This document shows, piece by piece, positions 17,105 through 24,792 of a stretch of DNA of 26,677 bases. The stretch covers positions 1 to 26,677 of the IMG/VR virus record IMGVR_UViG_3300009443_000031, one strand, 5' to 3'. Under the pieces are notes generated by a model. It was not told where the DNA came from, ran no database searches, and saw nothing but the letters and a program-made list of their open reading frames with translations. The DNA comes from a virus. The stretch's first letter is position 1. Each line of letters starts with the position of its first letter. Position numbers and translations under genes: made by a program.

Positions 17105-19611
17105 TGTCATTCTCAAATTCCAGAACAGTAAAGGTGCCATTGTCGGACCCAATCCCGAAATACGGAAAAACTTTTAGGGTATCTAATATTTATTTAAATT
17201 CTTCAAGCCAGAAACAGAGGGTAAATGATCTAAGCCCATCTTCATCTCAGACATCTTATTACAGTCAAGACTTCGAGAATAAATACCTATCAGTGGGTTG
17301 GAGCGTAATAGATCCTAGAAGCGACTACGAGTACAAGGTAAGCGCAGATATAGAAAGTAATAAATATATAAGCGGTTTTAATGTAGATATATATAAAAAT
17401 TATGGAGAATTAACTGGACAAAATGCAATAGATAACGGTGAGAAAGTATTTTCAGCAACTGGAATAAAAAATAATTCTATAGAATATGAAATAAATGATA
17501 ATGATTTTCATAGAAATTATTCTGTTGAAGTGACGCTTGTTGATTTCACAGGCAACAAGAGTGTTGGATTGCTTACGACGCAGAATCCGTATGCAGAGTT
17601 TACTGTTCCCGTAAGTGGCGTGGAATCCGGTATATTTAGATGCAATTATATTAAGCCCACAGGGGAAAATGGCGAAGATGAATCTCATGATCTTCAGTAT
17701 GTGACTTTTTATGATTTTACTGGATTGCAAATGGGGACCTTCCCTGGGGCGAGCAATAGTGCAAGAAGTGTCTTGTCAAAAAATGGTTATTTAGAAATAG
17801 AATTAACCCCTGGAACTGCGAATTACATAATGTCCATAGCTTCGGATTCTTATTCGTCTGGGAGTCCATATGGATTCTTTAAAGATCAGGAATATTTAAC
17901 CGGCACTGGATTCACTGGTTACGTAGGCAGGAATGATGAGCCATTTTTAATAGATTACTACCCTGAAGTTAGCTCTATTAGTGGTGGTAGAATATCTGGA
18001 GCTGATGCATATCATTATGAATTCGAAGTGAATTACGACACTGGCAGTAATTTACTTCATACTGTTTATGGTATAACGGGAACGGGTCAAACGTCTGGTT
18101 CTGTTTCTGGTTACGATGGGCAAATATTCTTCGATAGTGGGGTTTTGTTTAATCCAAGCTATAATGAGAGTAATACTGGATTGCAGTATATTTATGATAA
18201 CTCACTTAGCCTGCAGAGCGGTTTTTTTACTGGTGAGTTAATTGACGTGCGAACGGTAACTGGAGTTGGGTTTACCGGCTCTGGAACATATGGAAGTGGA
18301 GCTGGGCATTATTGGCAGGAAGGTTTTCCGAAATACACAGGCTACGAATCTACCGGTGCAGGAGGGGAAATAATTTCTGGGGGTTTTTATGATTATGGGT
18401 ACTTTGACCCATACATGGGGAAATTTAAATGCGCAAGTTATTCCGAAGTGAAATCCGAAAATCAGGAACCTGTTGGCATATATTCAATGCCAAAAAACAA
18501 TCCAAATAGCTATGATATAAAATATAGATCAACTTCAAATTTCACAAAAACATATGAACAGGCAGCTTCTTATTTGAATTCAATAGGAGAAATGCCGGCG
18601 GTTATATTAAACCCTTCGCAATTAAATAAGTTAGTTAATATTAGCGGCGACATTGGGTGGGTTGGTTTGAGAAGAAATAAGGTCGCTGTGCTTACCGGAA
18701 TTTTTAATCAAGATTTTGATAATCAATCATTTTTTGATGGAGTGAATTTTGATAATGAATTTAGCAGGGATTTAGAATTTATTAATTCAAGTGGGGATTT
18801 AGAGAGGTCAAGATTAGAAGTTAATAACGTAGGGGGTGATTGGTGTTGGACTAATTCAAGTGGAACTCATATATATAAATATGCGGGAAGTGGTTATGAA
18901 AAGACGAGAAGCGCAAATATATCCTTTGACATAATTAGGGATATTGATGGTAGGGTTATTAGCTCAACTGGATACACTGCGGAAGCCCCGCCGATGGAAA
19001 TTTCTGAGATTACAGTTGAGTCAGGAAATCAAACAGTAAAGTTTGATTATAAATTCACAAATCAATATTTCGAAACTGGTAATACTAATTATAACGTGGT
19101 ACAAATGAACCTATATGGAGGTACAGGCGAAGGTTTTATCGCAAATGATGGTAGTTTGTTATCAACACATTACATAACAGAACAGAACAATGGATCAAAT
19201 GGGGGTGATTTAATGCAAGGCTCTATTTCTTACGAAATTAATCAGGGGTACTCAGTTCCGGAATATTTTAAGTTAATGCCGTTTGATACAATAGGTTCGG
19301 GGATATTAGCCAACGTAAACGAATTAGCCGGACAAGGATCTATTACGACTAGCTCAACCGACCAAGCTACAATTATAAGTTTGGATGGGCTTTATTTTAA
19401 TAAATCAAATTGCATAAATGTGGAGTTTCCATTCAACCACCCTAATGTGCCTGTTGTTACATTTGGATTGAATTATACAGGGAGCAATGATAATGTATCC
19501 TACCTGGGCGCAATGATAGCTAGTGAGCCTAGTAAGTCTTCAGTTAGGTTTGTACTAACAAGCCCTCCCCCAAGCACTGGATACGCATTAAACGTTAGAT
19601 CCGTAAGTTAA
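17104..19611 (+). CDS. Tail-fibre-like protein continuing gpJ, with second lectin-like segment
   Basis: An 835-residue protein coupled by TAATG to the gpI-gpJ fusion. Residues about 60-165 have a fibronectin III-like pattern (VGWSVIDPRSDYEY, later YSVEVTLVDFTGNKS), as in the distal part of long gpJ proteins, so it looks like a gpJ extension carried on a separate gene. A glycine-rich middle holds repeats such as TGTGFTGYVG and TGVGFTGSGTYG. Residues about 480-600 resemble a diverged C-type-lectin domain: TYEQAASYLNSIG, then GWVGLRR, then GGDWCWTNSSG. The C-terminal 60 residues (HPNVPVVTFGLNY to the end) look like the H-type-lectin-like tips found on some phage fibres. This suggests a receptor-binding fibre at the tail end. 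It is the last gene of the + strand block, four bases from the convergent gene. Confidence 0.7.
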   Translation: MSFSNSRTVKVPLSDPIPKYGKTFRVSNIYLNSSSQKQRVNDLSPSSSQTSYYSQDFENKYLSVGWSVIDPRSDYEYKVSADIESNKYISGFNVDIYKNYGELTGQNAIDNGEKVFSATGIKNNSIEYEINDNDFHRNYSVEVTLVDFTGNKSVGLLTTQNPYAEFTVPVSGVESGIFRCNYIKPTGENGEDESHDLQYVTFYDFTGLQMGTFPGASNSARSVLSKNGYLEIELTPGTANYIMSIASDSYSSGSPYGFFKDQEYLTGTGFTGYVGRNDEPFLIDYYPEVSSISGGRISGADAYHYEFEVNYDTGSNLLHTVYGITGTGQTSGSVSGYDGQIFFDSGVLFNPSYNESNTGLQYIYDNSLSLQSGFFTGELIDVRTVTGVGFTGSGTYGSGAGHYWQEGFPKYTGYESTGAGGEIISGGFYDYGYFDPYMGKFKCASYSEVKSENQEPVGIYSMPKNNPNSYDIKYRSTSNFTKTYEQAASYLNSIGEMPAVILNPSQLNKLVNISGDIGWVGLRRNKVAVLTGIFNQDFDNQSFFDGVNFDNEFSRDLEFINSSGDLERSRLEVNNVGGDWCWTNSSGTHIYKYAGSGYEKTRSANISFDIIRDIDGRVISSTGYTAEAPPMEISEITVESGNQTVKFDYKFTNQYFETGNTNYNVVQMNLYGGTGEGFIANDGSLLSTHYITEQNNGSNGGDLMQGSISYEINQGYSVPEYFKLMPFDTIGSGILANVNELAGQGSITTSSTDQATIISLDGLYFNKSNCINVEFPFNHPNVPVVTFGLNYTGSNDNVSYLGAMIASEPSKSSVRFVLTSPPPSTGYALNVRSVS

Positions 19612-19614
19612 GCG

Positions 19615-19651
19615 GCTAAGATATTAAACTGATTAATATCTTGGCGTCTTT
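19615..19651. terminator. Hairpin between convergent operons, probable terminator
   Basis: AAGATATTAA (19618-19627) and TTAATATCTT (19633-19642) are a perfect inverted repeat around the five-base loop ACTGA. Three more pairs outside (one of them G-U) extend the stem to 13 bp, 19615-19645. On the + strand it is followed by GTCTTTTA, a short T run; on the - strand no T run follows. It starts just after the stop of the fibre gene and lies over the last codons of the opposing gene. It most likely ends the + strand tail transcript. The stem is AT-rich, so it would be only moderately stable. Confidence 0.5.
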
Positions 19652-20434
19652 TACTGATATATCGTCCCAGTCTTTCCATGATTCTATATTTTTGTTTTGA
19701 TACACTCCTTCTTTTTTTGCTTGCCAGCATTTCTTAATAAAAGGTTTAAAGTCTTCAAATGAATCAGTAAATAAAACGCTTTTAGCTCTATTCCTTAAGG
19801 TCGTTACTGGGCTAAATGGGTCGCTTTTTTTAGACGAATCTTGATGCGCAGGTGCGTTTGGGTTTGATTTATCAATCTCGTCATCTCCAACTATATGGAC
19901 ATTAAGGAAGTTCCTAACACATCTAACAAACGACCTATTGCAAGCTATGGTCTCTAGAAATTTGGTAGCAAAACTACTTGTGTTTCTTGTGCTTGCATTG
20001 GCCATATCTTGGAATGAAACTGGATTATTTCCTGTTTCATAATTAGGTATAAAGATCGTGCTACAGGTGACTGCAACGTGATCTTCTTCGCATTTATCGA
20101 TAGAATAAGATATATTTGAAAAACCTCTTAGCCTGGCAAGCTCCTTGATTCCGCTAAGCTTAATTAATAACTGATTATCTTTTAGCCCTTCTATGGATCT
20201 TGGCATGTCTTTATTTCGGGCCTGAAACCAAAGCTTATTTGGGAATAAATGTTCTTCTTTTATCATTGCCCTCCAGTTAACTGATCCGTCCTCATTGAAG
20301 ACATATTGAATGTTTTTTAGTAAGCCGTTTTCGTCTCTGTTGAATAAAGATGGACCGATAGAGTTATCTATTTTAGAGTCTGAAATGGTTGAGGAGTTTT
20401 CGGTTGTTGTTTCACTTTTTTTTGATTTTGTCAT
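19616..20434 (-). CDS. Candidate single-strand annealing (recombination) protein
   Basis: A 272-residue protein. After a polar, serine/threonine-rich N-terminal tail (about 1-28) comes a segment with 'NIQYVFNEDGSVNWR', then a probable core around residues 85-190. The stretch ETIACNRSFVRCVRNFL (161-177) followed by IVGDDEI (181-187) resembles the 'RAxxRAxRxxLG' helix and following loop of Rad52/ERF/Red-beta-like phage annealing proteins. Presence of an SSB gene in the same block is consistent with such a role. I am not certain of the family. The start lies inside the last codons of the preceding gene, a 23-base overlap. TATAAT occurs one base before the ATG but has no matching -35. It is the last gene of the - strand block and ends in the hairpin. 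Confidence 0.45.
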   Translation of the reverse strand: MTKSKKSETTTENSSTISDSKIDNSIGPSLFNRDENGLLKNIQYVFNEDGSVNWRAMIKEEHLFPNKLWFQARNKDMPRSIEGLKDNQLLIKLSGIKELARLRGFSNISYSIDKCEEDHVAVTCSTIFIPNYETGNNPVSFQDMANASTRNTSSFATKFLETIACNRSFVRCVRNFLNVHIVGDDEIDKSNPNAPAHQDSSKKSDPFSPVTTLRNRAKSVLFTDSFEDFKPFIKKCWQAKKEGVYQNKNIESWKDWDDISVKDAKILISLIS

Positions 20435-21590
20435 GATTATAAATATTTAGGTGATTTATTTCTTCCCAGAAATCATCATTATCAATAATTTTTTGGTCTT
20501 CAATTCCTTTTTCGACTCCATCTTTCCATGAAGCTTTACTTGAGTATTCTTTACCATTCGATATTAATAACTTGTTGCTGTGATAGAAAGTATTATCACA
20601 CAATTCAGAACAAAAGTCAAGGTCTTTGTTTTTCTTTTTTATATATTCTTCTATGGTTCTATCAAAAAAATTAAATCTTAATTCAGATATATTCTCGCGC
20701 TCCCTGCAAACTAATGAGTATTTAATGTTCATGGAATCTAGACTACAAAGGTAATCTTCGTCGAAATTTAAATCTTCCATAAATAATGTAATTCCTGCAA
20801 TATTAGATCTATTCCTGTAGATTAAATTTAAGTCAATCTTCCTGGAGGTCATTAGGTTAATCTTGAAATTAAACCATTCGTGAATAAATGAGTCATCGTC
20901 AGTATAGTCGCACCGAAGATTAACTATAGATCTTGGCGAAAAACCTAATGGGCAATGATGGTCGGGCACAACCTCTAGTATACTATTATTATAGTACTGA
21001 CCTATATTTAAGGTTTTATAACCATCTAGGTTGTTGTTAGCATCTATAAAGTTTAAAGCTTTGAAGAATATTTCCTCAGGATTTATTTTATCAATTGATT
21101 TATTTTTATCCGTATTTGAGTAGCTAGGTTTTGAACCTTCCAAATCAGGGGATAAGCAAAAGTGCTTAGACTCTCTATTCCATACTGGGCCAGACTGCTC
21201 TGGAAGCATATCTGAAAATATTGATATAGATGGAATATCTAAACATGAAGACAAGTGCAAGGAGAAGCTGTCAACACAAATATGCAGAGAAGAGCCTTTC
21301 AATATATAAACGATATTCTTAAAAGATGTAGACCCTCTAAGATCATGATCTACACCCTTACATTGGTAATCTTCTTTTGAGCCAACTTGTATTACATCAT
21401 AACCTTTGGCGTTTTTTTTAATCATGGAAACCACGGTTTCCCAGTGAGAATAATTTCTTGATTGTATGCCTTTGGACGTTTGTAGGGTTATGTATTTATC
21501 GGAAGTAATTGGATAAAAATGATCAGAAATTTGTGGGCGCCCTATTTTGACTCCTAGGCATTTTGCGTACTCTTCAATTAAATGACTCAT
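20412..21590 (-). CDS. GT9-type C-terminal glycosyltransferase half plus unknown domain
   Basis: A 392-residue protein. Residues about 30-130 match the C-terminal half of a GT9 (ADP-heptose:LPS heptosyltransferase type) fold: 'ITLQTSKGIQSRNYSHWETV', 'VIQVGSKED', and 'LHICVDSFSLHLSSCLDIPS', where GT9 proteins have the Ds..H.A..lg.P loop. The N-terminal Rossmann half is absent here but occurs at the end of the preceding gene, which overlaps this start as ATGA. Residues about 190-392 form a second, unrecognised domain with 'YNNSILEVVPDHHCPLG' and 'NLRCDY'. A complete GT9 fold may therefore form from two chains. Likely substrates would be sugar nucleotides; whether lipopolysaccharide, virion protein or DNA is modified cannot be told. 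Confidence 0.6.
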   Translation of the reverse strand: MSHLIEEYAKCLGVKIGRPQISDHFYPITSDKYITLQTSKGIQSRNYSHWETVVSMIKKNAKGYDVIQVGSKEDYQCKGVDHDLRGSTSFKNIVYILKGSSLHICVDSFSLHLSSCLDIPSISIFSDMLPEQSGPVWNRESKHFCLSPDLEGSKPSYSNTDKNKSIDKINPEEIFFKALNFIDANNNLDGYKTLNIGQYYNNSILEVVPDHHCPLGFSPRSIVNLRCDYTDDDSFIHEWFNFKINLMTSRKIDLNLIYRNRSNIAGITLFMEDLNFDEDYLCSLDSMNIKYSLVCRERENISELRFNFFDRTIEEYIKKKNKDLDFCSELCDNTFYHSNKLLISNGKEYSSKASWKDGVEKGIEDQKIIDNDDFWEEINHLNIYNHDKIKKK

Positions 21591-23500
21591 AATTTGCTTT
21601 TTAATTCGAATTGGTTTTTATCTTTTCCGTTGTGCTGGAAGTTGAATATTTTCTGGGTGCCAATATGCGGGAGAAAGGCTAAATCAAAATACCCCTTATG
21701 GTCACCGCAGCCTTCTAGGAATAATAAATTATCAAGCTCCTCTTTGTACGCTATGACTTTATGTACGTTACTGTTGTCTTCGATACAATCGAAGAATTCA
21801 GGTTTAGTTATTATGTAAATATTATGGTCAGGATAAAGGTTTTTAACTTCGCCTAATAGTCCATTAATCATTAGAACATCAGACTCATTTCTTGGGATAA
21901 CAATGGCAAGTCTATTTTCAGGACCTTCGTCACCGAGTAAGTCCTTAAAATCTAAAGATTTACCGATGGTGGAGTTTTCTTTATTTGCGACATCTTTGAA
22001 ATATTCAATTATCCCCTCCCTTCTTTTTCCTTTGGAAATTTCCTGCATCCAGTATTTATGGCCATCGTCAGTATTTGGATCAACATCTACGTTTAATATG
22101 TTTTTATATATATCAATTAACCATTCAGAGTCAGACTCAATTGCGGGAGGATTGTATTTTGAGTTCCTTAGTTTTTCTAAAAAATCAAAATCCCAATCAT
22201 TGTCTGGCATCGAGTCTATTATTCCTTCTAGTTGGGATCCAATAACGCCGCACGAGAAATTATCTTCAACAAACTTGCGACCAATCCTGCCCATTTTATC
22301 TCTCTTAACGCGCTTCATTTTGAAGACCTTAGTTAATTGTTTTGATATGCTTGACGGGTACGTGCTAGCTTTTATAAATTGAGTTCCAGGCTCTCTGTAT
22401 TCAGCCCAATCCAATGGGAAAGATCCGCATTCCGTACTTGAGGTATCTTCTCCACAACTATAGTTTGTAACAAGTGTTACGAGCTCGGTAAGTTTGGCTT
22501 CTTGTATTGGTATTTCTTGGCCTCCAGAAGTAAACGGGTGGCAATATACATCCATGAGGTTATATATTTCATTAAGTTGTTTTTCTGAAACGCCTGATTG
22601 TACGTTTGTAGTGCTCTGGGTTTTTTTTGACCCGCAGAATTTGCAATCTAATTTTTGACCTTGAAATGGTTTTATTTCATACTGCTTACAGGATGGGCAG
22701 TAGTAGGTGGTGAGAATTCGGGAGTTTTGGATTCCTTTTTCTTTTATTAATCTTATGATATCCCATCCTTCGCCCCAGTGTGTGTGGAGTAGTAACTTAG
22801 CGTTAGATTCTGGGTTTTGTTTGATAAAATCAAAGAAGCCCTCTAGTAGGTTCGGTACGCTTTTCCTTAGTTGATTCCTGAAAACAAAGCCAATTAAGAA
22901 ACAGTTTGTGTCAATTAAGAATTTCTTCCTTAATGCTGACCTGCTTTCTTCTGGAATCTTGAAGAAGCTCTTTGTTTCAACAGCTCCTCTTAGTGTCTTC
23001 ACTTGCTCGTGCCCTAGTTTCTTAAGCTCCCTCTCCGCAAAGCTTGCCCATACATAAAAATTTTTAACGAATGGGGCGGCCTCTATGGCTAGTGGTAAAA
23101 TTGGCTCCGAATCTAATGTTGTCCAGATCATGCAGTTGGTCTTATTCCACCAATTTCTTTTCCAATATCCATTAAAGCCCCATATGTCCTCTGCCCCTAT
23201 ATATACATCAGGCTTAAATTCCTTGATTAAGTCGTCTATAGTTTCAGCGCCGTAACCAGCAGCTCTAGCCATATTAGGATCTTTATTTAATTGTTTGAGT
23301 CTCTCTTGGTCGTCAGGCAGAGTTCCTACGCATTTCCATGGCAGCTTTGATAAAGCTGGGTGGAGTTTAGTCATCCCGTTGCACGCTTCTATTATTTCGT
23401 ATTTGCCTGTAGAGTGTAGGTGGCGTAATACGTTTTTACAATTCTTACCGAAGCCAGTAAAAGCCTTACTGTGATTACTATGAAATAATATCTTCTTCAT
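21587..23500 (-). CDS. GT4-like glycosyltransferase with zinc-ribbon insert and GT9 N-terminal half
   Basis: A 637-residue protein. Residues 1-460 look like a GT-B glycosyltransferase of the GT4 type: N-terminal 'ILFHSNHSKAFTGFGKN', the 'FKPDVYIGAEDIW' strand, 'GFVFRNQLRKSVPNLLEGF', and the donor-site region 'SGGQEIPIQEAKL' with E329 and E334 as candidate binding acids. Within this, C268, C271, C286 and C289 (CPSC and CKFC) form a zinc-ribbon-type insert. Residues about 530-637 begin with RLAIVIPRNESDVLMI and continue with NIYIITKPEFF and FDLAFLPHIGTQKIFNF, the pattern of the N-terminal Rossmann half of GT9 transferases; the chain then stops. Start overlaps the upstream stop as TAATG; its stop overlaps the next start as ATGA. 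Phages use such enzymes to glycosylate DNA, virions or host surface; the target is unknown. Confidence 0.72.
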   Translation of the reverse strand: MKKILFHSNHSKAFTGFGKNCKNVLRHLHSTGKYEIIEACNGMTKLHPALSKLPWKCVGTLPDDQERLKQLNKDPNMARAAGYGAETIDDLIKEFKPDVYIGAEDIWGFNGYWKRNWWNKTNCMIWTTLDSEPILPLAIEAAPFVKNFYVWASFAERELKKLGHEQVKTLRGAVETKSFFKIPEESRSALRKKFLIDTNCFLIGFVFRNQLRKSVPNLLEGFFDFIKQNPESNAKLLLHTHWGEGWDIIRLIKEKGIQNSRILTTYYCPSCKQYEIKPFQGQKLDCKFCGSKKTQSTTNVQSGVSEKQLNEIYNLMDVYCHPFTSGGQEIPIQEAKLTELVTLVTNYSCGEDTSSTECGSFPLDWAEYREPGTQFIKASTYPSSISKQLTKVFKMKRVKRDKMGRIGRKFVEDNFSCGVIGSQLEGIIDSMPDNDWDFDFLEKLRNSKYNPPAIESDSEWLIDIYKNILNVDVDPNTDDGHKYWMQEISKGKRREGIIEYFKDVANKENSTIGKSLDFKDLLGDEGPENRLAIVIPRNESDVLMINGLLGEVKNLYPDHNIYIITKPEFFDCIEDNSNVHKVIAYKEELDNLLFLEGCGDHKGYFDLAFLPHIGTQKIFNFQHNGKDKNQFELKSKL

Positions 23501-24069
23501 TAAATCGGGCAGTCTTCTTCAGTTTTAGAGTATTTAGGTTTAGAAAATGACTCAATATTTTTCTCTATGCGAAAGTTGTATATTCTAGTTAAAATAGTTT
23601 CTAGGAATCTAGATAAACATTCTGCCTCCCCAGCTTCTAGTGAGCATTTAAATGTATTGCTTCCGTTTTTTATAATTGTTAATCCGAAGTTTGGTAATAT
23701 TTGAATTTCTTCTTTGTAGCTTTTTGTTTTTGCGTCAAACTTAGAAACTTTAGATTCTTTATCCCATGGAGTAAATTTTATAGTAGTTTTTTTGCCTTCG
23801 AATTGATGGAAGGTATCGTATGCAAATCTATTCTTTACTGCGTTGATTATTGAGCCGCACTCAAACTCATTGAATTTCAGGGTAATGTTTTTCTCTGGGT
23901 CTTCTTTGTTCTTGATGAAGGTTCCTCTCCTAGCTTTCTCATCCCAGCTGTGTTGCATTATGGCCGACACGAACAAGATGGGTTCGCCGCTGTTCTTGTC
24001 GTGACCCATTGAAAAACTGAAACCGAATCCAGAGTTGTATTTATTTGGTTTGTATAATTGTAAGCTCAT
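23500..24069 (-). CDS. Conserved-looking phage protein, possible ssDNA-binding (Whirly/PC4-like) fold
   Basis: A 189-residue protein without membrane segments or recognised catalytic motifs. It starts 'MSLQLYKPNKYNSGFGFSF', has a basic, strand-rich centre ('ITLKFNEFECGSIINAVKN' and 'FHQFEGKKTTIKFTPW'), then 'FGLTIIKNGSNTFKCSLEAGEAECL' and a C-terminal helix ending in a basic segment. A strand-helix layout of this kind is reminiscent of Whirly/PC4-like ssDNA-binding proteins that occur in phages, but this is a weak resemblance by eye only. It lies between the FmdB-like gene (two bases apart) and the large glycosyltransferase (TAATG overlap), so it is part of the transcript started at 24460. 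No Shine-Dalgarno sequence is seen. Confidence 0.45.
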   Translation of the reverse strand: MSLQLYKPNKYNSGFGFSFSMGHDKNSGEPILFVSAIMQHSWDEKARRGTFIKNKEDPEKNITLKFNEFECGSIINAVKNRFAYDTFHQFEGKKTTIKFTPWDKESKVSKFDAKTKSYKEEIQILPNFGLTIIKNGSNTFKCSLEAGEAECLSRFLETILTRIYNFRIEKNIESFSKPKYSKTEEDCPI

Positions 24070-24071
24070 AA

Positions 24072-24458
24072 TTAATCGAAGTCTATTTTAACGTTTTTAC
24101 TTTCATATGTGTTACCTTTGTCCATATGATGTTTTGTTCCATTTCTCTCTTTAGAGTAATTTTCAAAGTATTTTTTCTTTAGTGGGTCTACGCCGTCATT
24201 CTTTTCGGCGCGCATAGATGAAAGTTCGGCGCTCTTATCTAACATATCACCAACACTACCCTTCATGTTTGCAGTAGAGTTTACAAAACTTGCATTGTCC
24301 CATGGGTCAATCGACCCCTCTGTATTCAATTGGGAAGACGTGAAGATTCTCCTCCACTCTAATCCTTTTTCGTCTACATATTTCTTCTCATCATTCATGT
24401 GGAAGAACACCTCTGTTTCCTCTTGGGTCTCAGGGTTTTGAAAGATATACATTGGCAT
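24072..24458 (-). CDS. FmdB-like small protein lacking the zinc cysteines
   Basis: A 128-residue protein whose start 'MPMYIFQNPETQEETEVFFHMND' follows the layout of FmdB-family zinc ribbons (MPxYxY..C..C...F), but the CxxC cysteines are replaced by NPET and the whole protein has no cysteine at all. The 'GSVGDMLDKSAELSSMRAEKNDG' and 'KYFENYSKERNGTKHH' segments resemble a phage version of the family I recall from marine T4-like phages, so the zinc-less form is probably normal in phages. The role is unknown; a structural beta-hairpin and a regulatory role are both possible. It is the first gene after a strong consensus promoter. Its ATG lies only about two or three bases after the predicted transcription start, and the MPxY beginning supports the start choice. 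Confidence 0.65.
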   Translation of the reverse strand: MPMYIFQNPETQEETEVFFHMNDEKKYVDEKGLEWRRIFTSSQLNTEGSIDPWDNASFVNSTANMKGSVGDMLDKSAELSSMRAEKNDGVDPLKKKYFENYSKERNGTKHHMDKGNTYESKNVKIDFD

Positions 24459-24466
24459 AGTGTTAG

Positions 24467-24495
24467 ATTATACCAAATATTTATTACATTGTCAA
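24467..24495 (-). promoter_or_regulatory. Consensus sigma70 promoter with extended -10
   Basis: On the - strand TTGACA (24495-24490) and TATAAT (24472-24467) are both exact consensus hexamers, separated by exactly 17 bases. A TGG directly before TATAAT provides the extended -10 TGn motif. The -35 begins at the base immediately after the TAG stop of the upstream gene. Expected +1 is about 24460, so the ATG at 24458 would be leaderless or nearly so. An A-rich stretch upstream of the -35 could act as an UP element. It should drive the FmdB-like gene and those after it. Confidence 0.88.
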
Positions 24496-24792
24496 CTATT
24501 TTTTATCTAATTTATTACAGCTTAATTGTATTAAATCCAATAGAGAATCAAATAACCAACAACAAGCACTAGAGCATAAAGGAAATAACAAATATAAAAT
24601 ATTACTTTCTTTAAAATTATACATTAATAAACCAATAAAGAAACCACACCAAAAGCCTAAACATAAACTACAATTAAATAATTCTTTTAATAAATTAGAA
24701 TGTTTAAAAATAAAACTTCTCAGACGGCCTAATATGGACCCATACCTAAGGATCCACATTAAGCCGACACAGGAGATCAATTCAATTACCAT
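24496..24792 (-). CDS. Small DUF1360-like membrane protein
   Basis: A 98-residue, very hydrophobic protein with probably three membrane segments: about residues 2-16, 45-58 and 65-90. The short motif CSLCLGFWCG (41-50) fits the CPxCLGFW signature of DUF1360-type membrane proteins known from bacteria and phages. Additional cysteines in the last segment (SSACCW) are unusual. The ATG overlaps the preceding gene's end by 11 bases, so it is probably translated from the same message. Its stop codon TAG is followed directly by the -35 element of the next promoter. The function of the family is not known to me; in phages such proteins are sometimes near lysis or envelope genes. Confidence 0.65.
   Translation of the reverse strand: MVIELISCVGLMWILRYGSILGRLRSFIFKHSNLLKELFNCSLCLGFWCGFFIGLLMYNFKESNILYLLFPLCSSACCWLFDSLLDLIQLSCNKLDKK

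Noticed and set aside
16180-18910. Diversity-generating retroelement targeting the lectin-like domains
   Set aside because: Lectin-like domains invite the idea, but no reverse transcriptase, template repeat or near-identical repeat pair is seen in the window. It could exist elsewhere in the genome.
20436-20441. TATAAT one base before the ATG at 20434 as a promoter
   Set aside because: The transcript would start inside the gene and the -35 position reads AAGAAA on that strand, not a match. A CTAAATA string nearby resembles a cyanophage late motif but is too short to support a call.
21580-21625. Programmed -1 frameshift joining the two GT9 halves
   Set aside because: The upstream sequence (TTAAAAAGCAAATTATGA) has no canonical X XXY YYZ slippery heptamer in the right frame and no clear stem follows; ATGA stop-restart explains the arrangement.
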